Of a DNA stretch of 18,582 bases, positions 8,348-17,159 are shown one piece after another (the stretch's first letter is position 1; each line of letters begins with the position of its first letter). The notes beneath the pieces were generated by a model, which was given only the letters and a program-made list of their open reading frames with translations, made no database searches and was not told the origin of the DNA. The translations under genes and the position numbers were made by a program. Source of the DNA: Chrysochromulina parva (Eukaryota; Haptophyta; Prymnesiales; Chrysochromulinaceae); NCBI GenBank assembly GCA_002887195.1, contig PJAB01000974.1, forward strand, positions 1-18,582, in the 5' to 3' direction.

Positions 8348-9487
8348 TCAAACGAGCGCCGGCTTGGGCTTCCTTTTCGAGTCGGACTTGGGCGAGGTCG
8401 TGCGCAGGGGCGAGACGGATGATTCCGAGTTGGAGCTCGTGCCTTTCGCGTCATTCCCCCAGCCATGATATGTCGGGCGGCATCGAATCGCGTTGACACT
8501 GTCCCACTGCTTCCCCGTCCAAATTTGCCCTGTGGGGAGAGGGGAGGGGAGGGGCGCCGTGGTGAGCACTTGCATGCTTCCCCGTCCAAATTTGCCAAAT
8601 GGGGAGCAAGCGATCGAAAGGAGCCACATGAAGCGGGGTTGGCAGGGGGGGTTGGCAGGGGGGCTTGGCAGGGGGGGACGCAGGGTCGAGAACCGGCGCT
8701 TTGCGCGGGCCGTACGCGGGCGTGCATACAAGTGCTCGCATTCTTGCTCGACCAGGGCGGAGCCACGCCAAGGATTTGCATGCATTTGTTCTGCTTGTCG
8801 TCGTGCCACGTGGTGTACTGGGCGACCACCCAGCCGTGCTCGCCGTCGATCTGCCGAGCGAGATATGGACGAGATATGGACGAGATATGGACGAGATATG
8901 GACGAGATATGGACGAGATATGGACGAGATATGGACGAGATATGGGGGCTCGAGAAGGCTCGACGAGTGAGGAGCGAGGGCGCCAGGCGAGGGAGATGCA
9001 ATCAGGGAGATGCAAACAGGGAGGGCGCCAGGCGAGGGAGGCGACGGGAGCGAAGACGGGGGCGCGCACCTGGGCGCTCGCGATGCAAAGGTCGGCATCG
9101 ACGTGCTTCCACATCGGCTGGCCGTTGGCGTCGCGGTTGCATACCTTGGCATACACACCGAGGCAAGCCACCTGGCACTTGAGCGCCGCCATCTCCGATC
9201 CCGGGTTGTCACCCGACAGGGAAAGCTTCTGGGGAATAAGCTTGGCCGACGTTGCAACCTGTGCAGGTGGACACGGTGCTCAGCACACATGACCAGCACG
9301 CTCTACTACACTCGCGCGATAGAGTTTGAGCTCGTGGTGTGCGGCACACCATCTCCGTTGGAAGGTAATCGTACATGCCCTTCAATTTGGATGGCGGGGA
9401 GCGCTCGTAGCGGCCATCGATCTTGTAGTGGTGGTCTTCGTAAACCAGCCCTTGCTTGGTCGCGGCCACGTTGACGAGCTGAGACAT
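8348..9487 (-). CDS. Protein of unknown function, four exons
   Basis: Proposed exons on the minus strand are 9487-9350, 9258-9070, 8850-8769 and 8529-8348, giving about 196 residues. It starts MSQLVNVAATKQGLVYEDHH; an upstream in-frame ATG at 9538 is the alternative. Junctions 1 and 2 are GT-AG and phase 0, and give PTEM|VATSAK and IASAQ|IDGEHG. The last acceptor is a clear CCCCACAG at 8530 after a long pyrimidine tract, but its donor is uncertain: a GC donor at 8768 gives MQILGQIWTGKQWDSV, and a GT donor at 8729 adds 13 residues. Both keep the frame. The middle is Cys- and Trp-containing (CQVACLGVYAKVC; MWKHVDADLC; GWVVAQYTTWHDD) and looks like a compact domain I do not recognise. The tail is Ser/Lys-rich and basic. 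There is no signal peptide or membrane segment. Confidence 0.55.
8851..9069 (-). other. Intron 2 of the unknown gene, with satellite next to the acceptor
   Basis: A 219-bp GT-AG intron: donor GCGCCCAG|GTGCGCGCC, acceptor CTCGGCAG|ATCGAC. The 3' part is an 11-bp satellite that is GTCCATATCTC in the sense direction and ends within about ten bases of the acceptor, so the array itself may serve as the pyrimidine-rich tract. Confidence 0.65.
8860..8947. repeat. 11-bp satellite GAGATATGGAC
   Basis: Seven perfect head-to-tail copies of GAGATATGGAC from 8860 to 8936 and one degenerate copy to 8947, all inside an intron. Confidence 0.95.
9259..9349 (-). other. Intron 1 of the unknown gene
   Basis: A 91-bp GT-AG intron: donor GGAGATG|GTGTGC, acceptor CCTGCACAG|GTTGCAAC, phase 0. 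Reading through it instead gives a short unrelated tail and a stop at 9209. Confidence 0.6.
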
Positions 9488-9691
9488 GAGACTGAGAGGA
9501 AATGGTTTTCTGTTTTGGACGGCACAAGTTTTGACCAAGTTTCAAATCGAATTGTGCATGCAAGAGACAACCCAGCAGATACAAATTTAGTGGATCTCGA
9601 ACCTCTCGAACTCCGAAATGGGAACGACTTTGCCGACCCTACCCTACGACATGCACATGAAACTGCAGCACAAAGGCTCACCGCCCAGCGT

Positions 9692-12600
9692 TTAAACGAC
9701 CCATGCATTGTCGGGTTGGGTAGGGTTCGGGTTTGGCCTTGCGGGCTTATCGCCGGCGCGGACGCGGGGGAAGCTCGCACAGAGCGCCTCAAGGCGTGGC
9801 ACGATCTCGCGGAACTCGGGCCGCTGCTGCGCGTCCAGTTTCCAGCACTCGGAGATCAGGGACCTCAGCTCGGCCGGCCACTTGCGCGGCATCTCCGGCA
9901 CGTAGCCTGTGCCGATCGCCCGACGAAACTGTTCGGGCAGCAAGTTCGAGAAGGGCTTCTCGCAGGAAGCGATCTCATGCGTGACGGTGGCGAACGAGAA
10001 GACCTCCGCCTTCGGGCAGTACGGCCTCGAGTTGGCCACCTCGGGCGCCATGTACCGGAGCGAGCCCGTCTCGCCCGTCAGGTTGCGCGCGAGGGTGTCG
10101 CTCGGATCGTTCTTGATTCCCCACAGGGTGGCGAGCCCAAAGTCGAAGAGGACGAGATGGTCGGGGTCCTCAGGGTCGTTAATGAAGCCGATGTTGTTGG
10201 GCTTCACGTCACGGTGCAGGACGCGGTAGCCCGGGAACGCGTCGTCGTGGCAGTACTTGAGGGCGCGCGCGAGCTGCGCCGCGCAGTGCAGGCTGCGCGA
10301 GAGCGGCCAGCGCTTGACTTCGCGCCAGCGCACCCAAAAGGGGACCGTGTCCGGGCCACGTGGCAACTGCGAAGGGAGCGTGCGGCTGAGCAGCTCGACG
10401 ATCATGAGTGGGATGCCTTCGTGCTGACCGAGCGCGTACGCCTTGAGCACGTTCGGGTGGTCCATCAGCGTCATCATCATGATCTCGCGCTTGAGACCCT
10501 CCACGGCAGATGGGATCTCGCGCTTCTCCTTCTTGAGCATCTTGATCGCCGCGGGGCGCTCGTCGAGGACCGTCTGATGAGCTGTCGCAAACTCGCCCTC
10601 ACCCAAGTACCTGCACATGGTGAGCTTCGACATGTCGACCACCCGGGTGCCCGCGTCCCCGTCGGTGGTATACTTGCGGCGCCAGCGGGTGAACTCATGC
10701 ATATCAGACCCGTGCTGGGTGTAGCCGTCGATGTTTGGCTCTCGTCGCGTTGACCAAGCCTCCCCCCCCGGCAGCGGCGCCCAAGCTTCACGATCCGGGC
10801 TCGCCGCGTCCGAAATGAGCACGCCGAAGCGAGCGATCGTGTTGAGGGAGCTGCTGCCGCTCGTGCCGCCCGCCCACGGCGCCGTGCCGGGCGTCTTAGG
10901 CGGATCGCGCACGAAGGAGTCAAAGATGGTCGAGAGACGCACGGCGCCTGAGCTCGAAAAGGTCGCAGAGTTGCGCTCGGTGTTGCTCGCAGGGGAAGCA
11001 GGGGAAGCAGGGGAAGCAGGGGAAGCAGGGGAGCTGAACAGGCTTGTGGAGCCTCTGTGCTGCCTGCCGGGCGCCTCCGAGCCTGGGGCCGATGAGCCCG
11101 AGCGCTCGTATGGTTGGATCTCGTCGGCTTGGGTGGGTTTCGTCAAGCGCTCGAATGCTTGGATTTCGTTCGCCTGGGTGGGTTTCGTCAAGCGCTCGTG
11201 TGCTTGGGTGGACGAGTCGGACAGTTCCAAGAGCCGTTCCGAAAGCCGCCGCGACTCATGCCGCTGATCAAGCGACGCCACCGCCTCCTTTGGCTTGCCG
11301 CGCCCGCTCGGGCCCGCATCGCTCGAGGCGCGCACCGACTGGGGCGCCGGGTGGAGCTTGGCGTCCTGGCTGCCGTGGAGCTTCTCCGTGGATGGGGATA
11401 TGAAAGGTCGTTCGGTCCTCGGGAAGATCTCGTCGGACTCGTCCTCGTCGTCCTCTTTGGGGGGTAAGTCGTAGAGGACCTCCCCACTGAGCTTTCGGAT
11501 GCGCCGAGTGGACGAGCGGACTCGCAGCTGCGCATCGCTCGTGGTTGGAGCGGGGGCATGGGCAGAATCCGGGTCTTGTAGTACCCGCAGTACCTGATTA
11601 GGGGAGCAATCAGACGCAATCAGACGCAATCAGACGCAATCAGAATCCGGGTCTTGTAGTACCCGCAGTACCTGATGAGGGGGGCAATCAGACGCAATCA
11701 GAAGCAATCAGAATCCGGGTCTTTAAGGTCCGGCAGTACCTGGACTTCCAACTCGGCACTCTTCCCTCGCTCACGCCGAGGAGGCTTCGAAGACTCCAGA
11801 ACGGCCGCGGGCTTGGTCGCCAGAGGACCCTCGGTGTCGTCATCGTCGTCGAGCCTGGGGCCAAAGAGCATCGCAACAGCGGTCGTGTCATCGACCAGGC
11901 CGCGGCTCAGGGCCTTGCGCACGACCTGGCGCGCCGCGTCACGTGCCGAGTCGTACTCGCCCTTGAGTAGGATCGTTGCCGCCTCGTCCGCAGTCAGGAG
12001 GTCCCACACGCCGTCGGTGCACGCGAGCAGCGCGCCGCCCTTGGGGGGCACCGGACATCTGGACCACACAGGCGCGGGGATGACGTAGCTCATGCAGTCG
12101 GCGTCGCCGACGGCACGGGTGACGGCAAGGCCGCCGGGCCATGCTCGCAGCGGCCCGCCCTCTTTGCCATCGGCCGTCGTCGCGCGGCTGAGCTTGACAC
12201 CGAGTGCTTGCAGCCGCGACTGCTCATCTGGATTGATCCCAAGCCGATGGCTCACGCCGAGGGGCGCGTGGCCGTCGGCGTCGACGAGCACTGCGAGAGA
12301 GTCGCCGACGTTCCACACGTGCAGCTCTTGCCGCGACGCGTTGATGCAGCACACGGTGAGCGTCGAGCCCGAGGTCGTGCCCGACGTGCAGATCTCTTCA
12401 TGCAGCGTGCGGAAGCTTGTCACGCACGCCCTGTTCAACTCGGTGCCGCTGCCGTTCCTTGCCTCCTGGACGATGAGCGGCAGGATCCGCTGCGCTGCCG
12501 ATTGTACCGCATCGTGGCCACCATGCCCATCCGCGATCAGCATGAAGTAGCACCGGTCCCCTGCGAGGCTGGCGCTCTGAGTCATGAAACGGTCCTCACG

Positions 12601-12804
12601 TTTGAGATTCTTCTGGTAGCCGCCGCACATCACCTGGAGCGCGCCCTTCGACGCACCATGCCGAGATGCTGAGAACGCCGGCCCGCTCGATTTGCTGGGC
12701 GAACCCGTGAACCAAAACATGCTGGCTGGGCCGCGTCTCCGTCTTGGTGCTGTCGACGGGCGTCCAAAAAGGTCTCCGAGAAGTGCGTCTAAAAAAATCT
12801 CCAA
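9692..12804 (-). CDS. PP2C phosphatase-protein kinase fusion
   Basis: Two exons, 12804-11740 and 11593-9692, join in phase 0 to 988 residues. Residues 60-315 are a PP2C-type Ser/Thr phosphatase: RED (69-71), DGHGG (92-96), GSTLTV, NVGDS (165-169), GGLAVTRAVGD (224-234), TDGVWD (263-268) and DDTT (305-308), so the metal-binding Asp residues are present. Residues about 356-670 form a Ser/Pro/Glu-rich linker with short repeats. Residues about 680-965 are a protein kinase with GEGEFA loop (686 on), AIK lysine (706), HRDVKPNN (815 on), DFG (839-841), APE (871-873) and a C-lobe SECWKLDAQQRPEF motif; the style is TKL-like. All core catalytic residues are visible, so both halves should be active. Plants have a kinase-PP2C protein with the kinase first; here the order is reversed. 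Unspliced RNA gives a 368-residue phosphatase alone. A start codon upstream of 12804 is not excluded. Confidence 0.85.
10987..11030 (-). repeat. 9-bp coding repeat in the fusion linker
   Basis: Units of 9 bp encode Ser-Pro-Ala five times in the linker between phosphatase and kinase. It is in frame, so length changes would only alter the linker. Confidence 0.85.
11096..11212 (-). repeat. 48-bp coding repeat in the fusion linker
   Basis: A 16-codon unit encodes AHERLTKPTQANEIQ, then AFERLTKPTQADEIQ, then a partial PYERS. The repeats are about 48 bp apart and differ at several bases but keep the residues (ERLTKPTQA). They could be docking or phosphorylation sites; that is a guess. Confidence 0.8.
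11594..11739 (-). other. Intron joining PP2C to kinase, built from exon copies
   Basis: A 146-bp GT-AG intron: donor GTCCAG|GTACTG, acceptor AATCAG|GTACTG. A 31-bp segment from GTACTGC to GGATTCTG occurs three times: at the intron start (11709-11739), inside it (11641-11671) and at the start of exon 2 (11563-11593). The last two are identical; the first differs at five sites. The internal copy also follows CATCAG, so it offers an alternative acceptor (11672), which leads to a stop 14 codons later. The spacers are GATTGCGTCT units. Confidence 0.85.
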
Positions 12805-13360
12805 CTAGAAAGTGACGATTCGAGAATCCGATCACGTATTTATAGAAACGCCCAAAATGCAGCGACCGACACAAAGTTCGAATGAAAGCCAACGTCGCGT
12901 GATTCGTTGTGTGTCAAGTCAAAACAGGACCACACAGTACAGCGGCGCTTATGTGCAAGCGCGTCCTCGGGGAGGCGCGTTTACATAATTGCCTTACTGG
13001 CAACCATGACTGGCAACAGGCCAGAAAGCGGGGCGCCGCGAGTGTGAGACTTTTGACTTTCGCCCAGATGGCGACGGGGAGCGCTGCGCCAATCACGGCG
13101 GCGAGCGAGATGAGGCGCCGCGCAGGTGGTGAAGTCTGAAGAGTTTTTCGAGCCGCGTTCTATTACTATTCTATTGAGTCAACACACTACTTACTAACAG
13201 CTGGCCGCGTGGTACCGTACAGTAGCACCGTACAGTAGCATCGGTACGCTACGTTGACCAGAAGATGGCTGTACATGATACAGCTCTGCACTCGTCGCCG
13301 TAGTACGCAGCACACGAAACCGCCCAGCTCCTAACTTCGTAAACGGTCACTACACAGTAT
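12805..13360. other. Intergenic region upstream of the PP2C-kinase gene
   Basis: Lies between the start of the PP2C-kinase gene and the stop of the next minus-strand gene, so it should hold that gene's 3' end and the PP2C-kinase promoter. ACCGTACAGTAGC is repeated directly at about 13215 and 13228, with a related CGGTACGCTAC after it. Only short ORFs are present and none looks coding. Confidence 0.45.
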
Positions 13361-16098
13361 CTAGGCCATCAGATCGGACTCGCCGCGCCTCGCATCGATT
13401 GCCCGAGTCAAGAGGGACCGAAGGTGAGCGCGACGCTTGGTTGGAGAACCCGCTGCCCTACGATCCGACTCAGTCACAACGGACCTAAAGCGACGCTTGG
13501 TTGGAGAGGGAGCCCCCCCATCCTCATCGTCGGCCGCTTTTGAGGTCAAGATCTCCGAATGGACGTCGGCCATGTTGTCGATGGCCGATCGGATGTCGGC
13601 ACGTTTTTCCTGCGGGCTTTTGCGATACTCATCAATCGCATGATTGATGTGGATCACCTCGCGTAAAGCATGGATCAGAATCGCCACTGAGCATACTCCG
13701 CCGAGGGTTCCGATCACTTGTCCACCTTTGGCAAGCGCATCCGTGGTGATTCGGATGCTTATGACGGCAGTGATTCCAAAGATGGAGAAGCCGATCCCAA
13801 GCATGAAGAGGGTGTGAAGCTGCATGAACTCTTGACGAAGAGAGTTGACCAAGATCTGCAACTCGTCATAACGATCGTGACTGCTCTTCGTGCCATGGAG
13901 TACAATGTATAGGAATGACGTGTACAGGACTGTGAGCATGAGAAACATGGAGCCAGCACCATTTCCAACGACAAACGACAGCTCAAACAGCCATGAATCA
14001 AACTTGGCGCACTCGAAGGCTTCCAGGCAGCATTCCTGCGAAGATCCTTTGACGGAATTAATCTTGCCCTCCACAAGTTGCCGGTACGGATCGATGCAGT
14101 AAAACTCATACCAATCGAGATCGTTCTTCACCTTGAGAGTCACATTGTTGCAGGATGCATGTGCTATGGCTTGGCAGCGCCCAGACGTCAGCATGACCCG
14201 GCGGAAGTCTACCCATGCATCGTTGTCGACCGACGAGTAGTTCCCGAACGTCATCGTGAGGACGAGCGCAGCGGCCACGGCGTAGTTCATGCAGACCTTC
14301 TCCATGGCCGATAAGTTGCCAGCTAGAGACAGGAAGAACGACTCGACCTGTTTTCTCCACGATCGGGTTTCACTCTCTCGTCTTTCAACTCTGGCCATAT
14401 CAAAGAACTCTGCGATGGATTCAGAGTAGCCCACAGAGCCAAGGTCCTTGGCGAGCTTCCCATGGAGAGCACAGGCCTCGAGCTGTCCCATGGTATAGAG
14501 GCCGTGCTCGTGGAGCTTCTGGAGCAGCGCTTGGGCAGGCGTCTGGAGCCGCGCTTGGGCAGCGTTTGCACCCGCGCGCGAATCGATGGGGCCTGCCGCT
14601 CCTTGACGAAATCGGACGAGGCCCTCGAGCCAGCTCTCGGAGATCTCGGCTGACTTATCGAATTTGAACTCGAGTGGACCCATCCTGGGCAGCCCCATTT
14701 CGAAGCCTCCATCCTTGAGCTCGGCGGCAGAGTAGCCAGCGCCAATGAGCTCCTTGAGCTTGAACTCGGCGAGCCGCATCTCCTTCGCCGTGTAGCCGGC
14801 GACCTTGAGCGATCTCGCGTCGAGCTGAGCGCCCTTGAGCTCCTTCGCGCTGAACCCAGCCTCCCGAAGCTCGTGCGCCTCATAGTGGCCTTCCCGCCCG
14901 CCACCCTTCCGCGCAGTCAGTGCTCCCTCCGCAAGGAGCTCCTTGAGCGTGCGCCCATCGACGGCCTCGGCAATCCTCTTCTTGAAGCCGGCCTTCGTGA
15001 GCTCGTCCACCGAGTAGCCGGCCTTACGGAGCTCCTTGGCGACGAATCCGCCCGCCTTGAGCTCCTTCACAGCCGAACGGCCGCAAGGCGCGCTGTAGTG
15101 AGCACTTGCATGCAAGGCAGGCCATCCGCATGCAATCAACGTACCTTCACAGCCGAACGGCCGAGGCTCAACTCGAGATCGTCCTTGAGCGATGCGAGGG
15201 GCCAGCCGCCCGCTCTGAGCTCTTCCACCGTGATGCCGGCGTTGATGAGCTCTGAGGGTCGAAAGCCGTTGGAACCGAGAACACGAGCCCCCAGCCGCGT
15301 GCGTGGGTTGAGCTCTATAAGCTCGCTCGAGGAGAAGCCTTCGAGGAGCTCCTTGGCACTGAACCCTTGGTCCTTGAGCTGGGCCGCGCTGAACCCAAGC
15401 TCTCGTAGCTCCCTGGCCGAGCTCTTGGCCGCTCGCAGCTCGGTGCTCGCTCTCGCTGGAAGCCCAGCGGGTGTGACGCTCGCGGAGAGCTTACCAGCGC
15501 CTCTCGCCGAGCGTGCGCCGGCATCCAAGTGGGAGGTGCTCGCCGCAGGCGGAGAGGCAGATGCAGATGCAGCAGCGGCGCTCGCCGCAGGTTTGATCGA
15601 AGCCCCTGATGGCGTCGCCGCAGCACAGCCATACCTTTCAAGCCAGGCGGCCGTGCGTTGGACTGCTGGCACCACTGAAGCCTCGCTCGATTCGACGGCG
15701 CCTGCACCCACCGCGAATCGCTCTGAGGCAGCACTGCTCGCTGGACCCTTGGCAGTCGCACGCGTTGAGGTGGCGCTCGTCGTTGTGCTCGAGGAGGCGC
15801 CGCGCTTGCTGATTTCGAGCGAGGGCGATTCGCCGTCGAAGAGCTGTTCGCGCAGGGCTTGCCGCTCGGAATGGGCAGAGCTGGGTGGCGATGTTGAGGT
15901 AGACCCGTTGCGATGTTGAGGGGCCAAGCCGGACTCTTGCCGTGATGCCTGCGTCGTCGCACCGATGCGACATGCTCCACCAGTGGGCCGCTCTCGAGCC
16001 TCAGGCCTGGTGCTCGTCGAGTCAGAAGCATCATCGCGAAGCGCGCCGACCACCCTTGCGGCAGCGAGGCCGCGTTCGGACGTCCTTCTCCGTTCCAT
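13361..16098 (-). CDS. Decapeptide-repeat protein with four membrane segments
   Basis: Two exons, 16098-15145 and 15064-13361, join in phase 0 to 885 residues (junction GRSAVK|ELKAGG). Residues 1-215 are Ser/Ala/Arg-rich and probably disordered. Residues about 218-440 hold roughly a dozen decapeptide-like repeats of the form A-G-F/Y-S-A-K/A-E-L-K/R (GFSAAQLKDQGFSAKELL; GYSAAELKDGGF). Residues about 493-543 form a small helical region (LLQKLHEHGLYTMGQL) that recalls SAM-type folds, at low certainty. Four hydrophobic segments follow at about 576-592, 677-706, 733-755 and 764-783. The long loop between the first two has at least seven Cys residues (CQAIAHASC, YC, ECC, EC), as in a lumenal or extracellular loop with disulfides. 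The Lys/Arg-rich tail has SPTKRR twice. It is probably a membrane receptor, channel or scaffold; I do not recognise the family. Confidence 0.75.
15065..15144 (-). other. 80-bp intron equal to one tandem-duplication period
   Basis: Donor GTGAAG|GTACGT, acceptor GCTGTGAAG|GAGCTC. The 20 bases at 15064-15083 and at 15144-15163 are identical (CCTTCACAGCCGAACGGCCG on the plus strand), so the intron is exactly one 80-bp period. A CTACAG closer to the pyrimidines would break the frame; only the GAAG acceptor keeps it. The inner part contains GCATGCAAGTGCTCAC. Unspliced RNA stops two codons after the donor. Confidence 0.8.
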
Positions 16099-16427
16099 TT
16101 GGGGCTTTTTGGTTCATTCATAGCTGCGGCGTGAAACACAACGCGCACCTCCGGACCCCCAATGAACGGGGGCCTCTATCGCTATGGACGGCGATGTGAC
16201 CGACGGTGCCGTCTACGACAACACATCGTGACTCACGACACACCTCCGATTCGGGCGAGCAAGCATGCATGCGGCCCTTATTGCCATTTCGGGCATCGCA
16301 AGGGGCATCGTATCCGGATATCAAACGGGCACAGGGACCAGTGCCTGTCCACGAGAATCGAGAATCGTCTCGTGCGCTCTGGTCGTGTTGTTGTTGTGTC
16401 CCTGCTGATGGCGGAGGCGGCGGCGAC

Positions 16428-16671
16428 GGCCAAGAGGGGGATTGGGTTTTTTTCTATACAAGAAAAGGCTCTTTTCTATACAAGATATCATTATGTATCA
16501 TCACATATGTGTCGCTGAGGGACATGATATATTGTGTAGACGACAATGATACACAATGATACATAATGATACACAATGATAGCAACGTGATATGTGATGA
16601 TATATTATGATATCTTGTATAGATTCAAGAGCCTGTTCTTGTATAGAAAAAAAACCCAATCCCCGGCCAAG
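16428..16671. mobile_element. MITE-like element with long inverted repeats
   Basis: A 7-bp direct repeat GGCCAAG (16428-16434 and 16665-16671) flanks an element of about 230 bp. The ends are inverted repeats of about 85 bp: GGGGATTGGG, a T run, CTATACAAGAA, then GGCTCTT, CTATACAAGATATCAT and ATCATCACATAT, mirrored on the right with few mismatches. The centre has AATGATACAC/ATGATACATA tandem units. It is far more AT-rich than its surroundings and has no ORF, so it looks like a non-autonomous DNA transposon. Most of it would also fold as one long hairpin. Confidence 0.75.
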
Positions 16672-16708
16672 GCGGCGACAAATAAGGATGAAGCGGCCGC
16701 CAAGGAGC

Positions 16709-16752
16709 GAGCGCCGTCGTGAGCGCCGTCGTGAGCGCCGTCGTGAGCGCCG
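16709..16752. repeat. 12-bp tandem repeat GAGCGCCGTCGT
   Basis: Three perfect copies at 16709-16744 and a partial fourth, directly after the MITE-like element. No function is seen. Confidence 0.9.
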
Positions 16753-16772
16753 GATGGAGCTCCGCGTTCCAG

Positions 16773-16862
16773 GTGCCCATGACAGCGCGCGAGTGCGCGT
16801 GCTGACGTGGCATCGCAGTGCCCATGACAGCGCGCGAGTGCGCGTGCTGACGTGAGACGAGT
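16773..16862. repeat. 45-bp tandem duplication
   Basis: The unit starting GTGCCCATGACAGCGCGC at 16773 recurs at 16818. It ends with GACGTGGCATCGCA, which appears once more at about 16891. The GAGTGCGCGTGC part is also repeated at about 16859. It is non-coding as far as I can see. Confidence 0.85.
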
Positions 16863-17040
16863 GCGCGTGCCTGTGAGATCACGATCGACGATGACGTGGC
16901 ATCGCAGGCCGGCCGAGCGGTGTGTGTGGGACCATTCTGCATGCTTGCGTTCACCCTTCTCGTTATTGGCTTTGGGGCTGTGCGGGGGGGACGGTCGAGT
17001 TTTGGCGGTGCCAGCGGCGGGCGGGCGACATGGACAACTA

Positions 17041-17120
17041 CAGTGTCTCGCTATCGGCCGGACCGAGCATGCAAGTGCTCACCACGGCGCCCTCAGTGTA
17101 TCGCTAACGGCCAGACCCGG
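17041..17120 (+). repeat. Direct repeats flanking an introner-like core
   Basis: CAGTGTCTCGCTATCGGCCG and the next bases (17041-17065) recur as CAGTGTATCGCTAACGGCCA and the next bases (17094-17118), with a period of 53 bp. Between them lies GCATGCAAGTGCTCACCACG followed by GCGCC, the same core as at about 8560-8578 and 15099-15116. The host sequence has no recognised gene. Confidence 0.75.
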
Positions 17121-17159
17121 ACGGTTTTATCATGGCGCCATGGCGGGCCGTGAGAACAC

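Larger units (their letters stand above)
16099..17159. other. Gene-poor region with MITE and short repeats
   Basis: Contains the promoter side of the membrane-protein gene, the inverted-repeat element at 16435-16664, 12-bp and 45-bp tandem repeats (16709-16862), and the duplicated segment with a GCATGCAAGTGCTCAC core at 17041-17120. A plus-strand ORF at 16896-17153 has a hydrophobic stretch, but I see nothing that supports it as a gene. Confidence 0.45.

Noticed and set aside
8211..8468. Plus-strand ORF of 85 codons.
   Set aside because: It overlaps the last exon of the minus-strand gene in antisense and has no further support.
8329..9299. Long ORFs in several frames on both strands with ISRPYLVH- or DEIWTRYGR-type repeats.
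   Set aside because: The repeats are translations of the 11-bp intronic satellite; the exons around it splice into a more sensible protein.
9326..10753. Plus-strand ORF of 475 codons.
   Set aside because: It is antisense to the kinase domain, whose catalytic motifs settle the coding strand.
14873..15919. Plus-strand ORF of 348 codons.
   Set aside because: It is antisense to the decapeptide-repeat protein and runs through its intron.
16896..17153. Plus-strand ORF with a hydrophobic segment.
   Set aside because: It is short, has no recognisable domain, and runs through the duplicated introner-like segment; no splice model gives a convincing protein.
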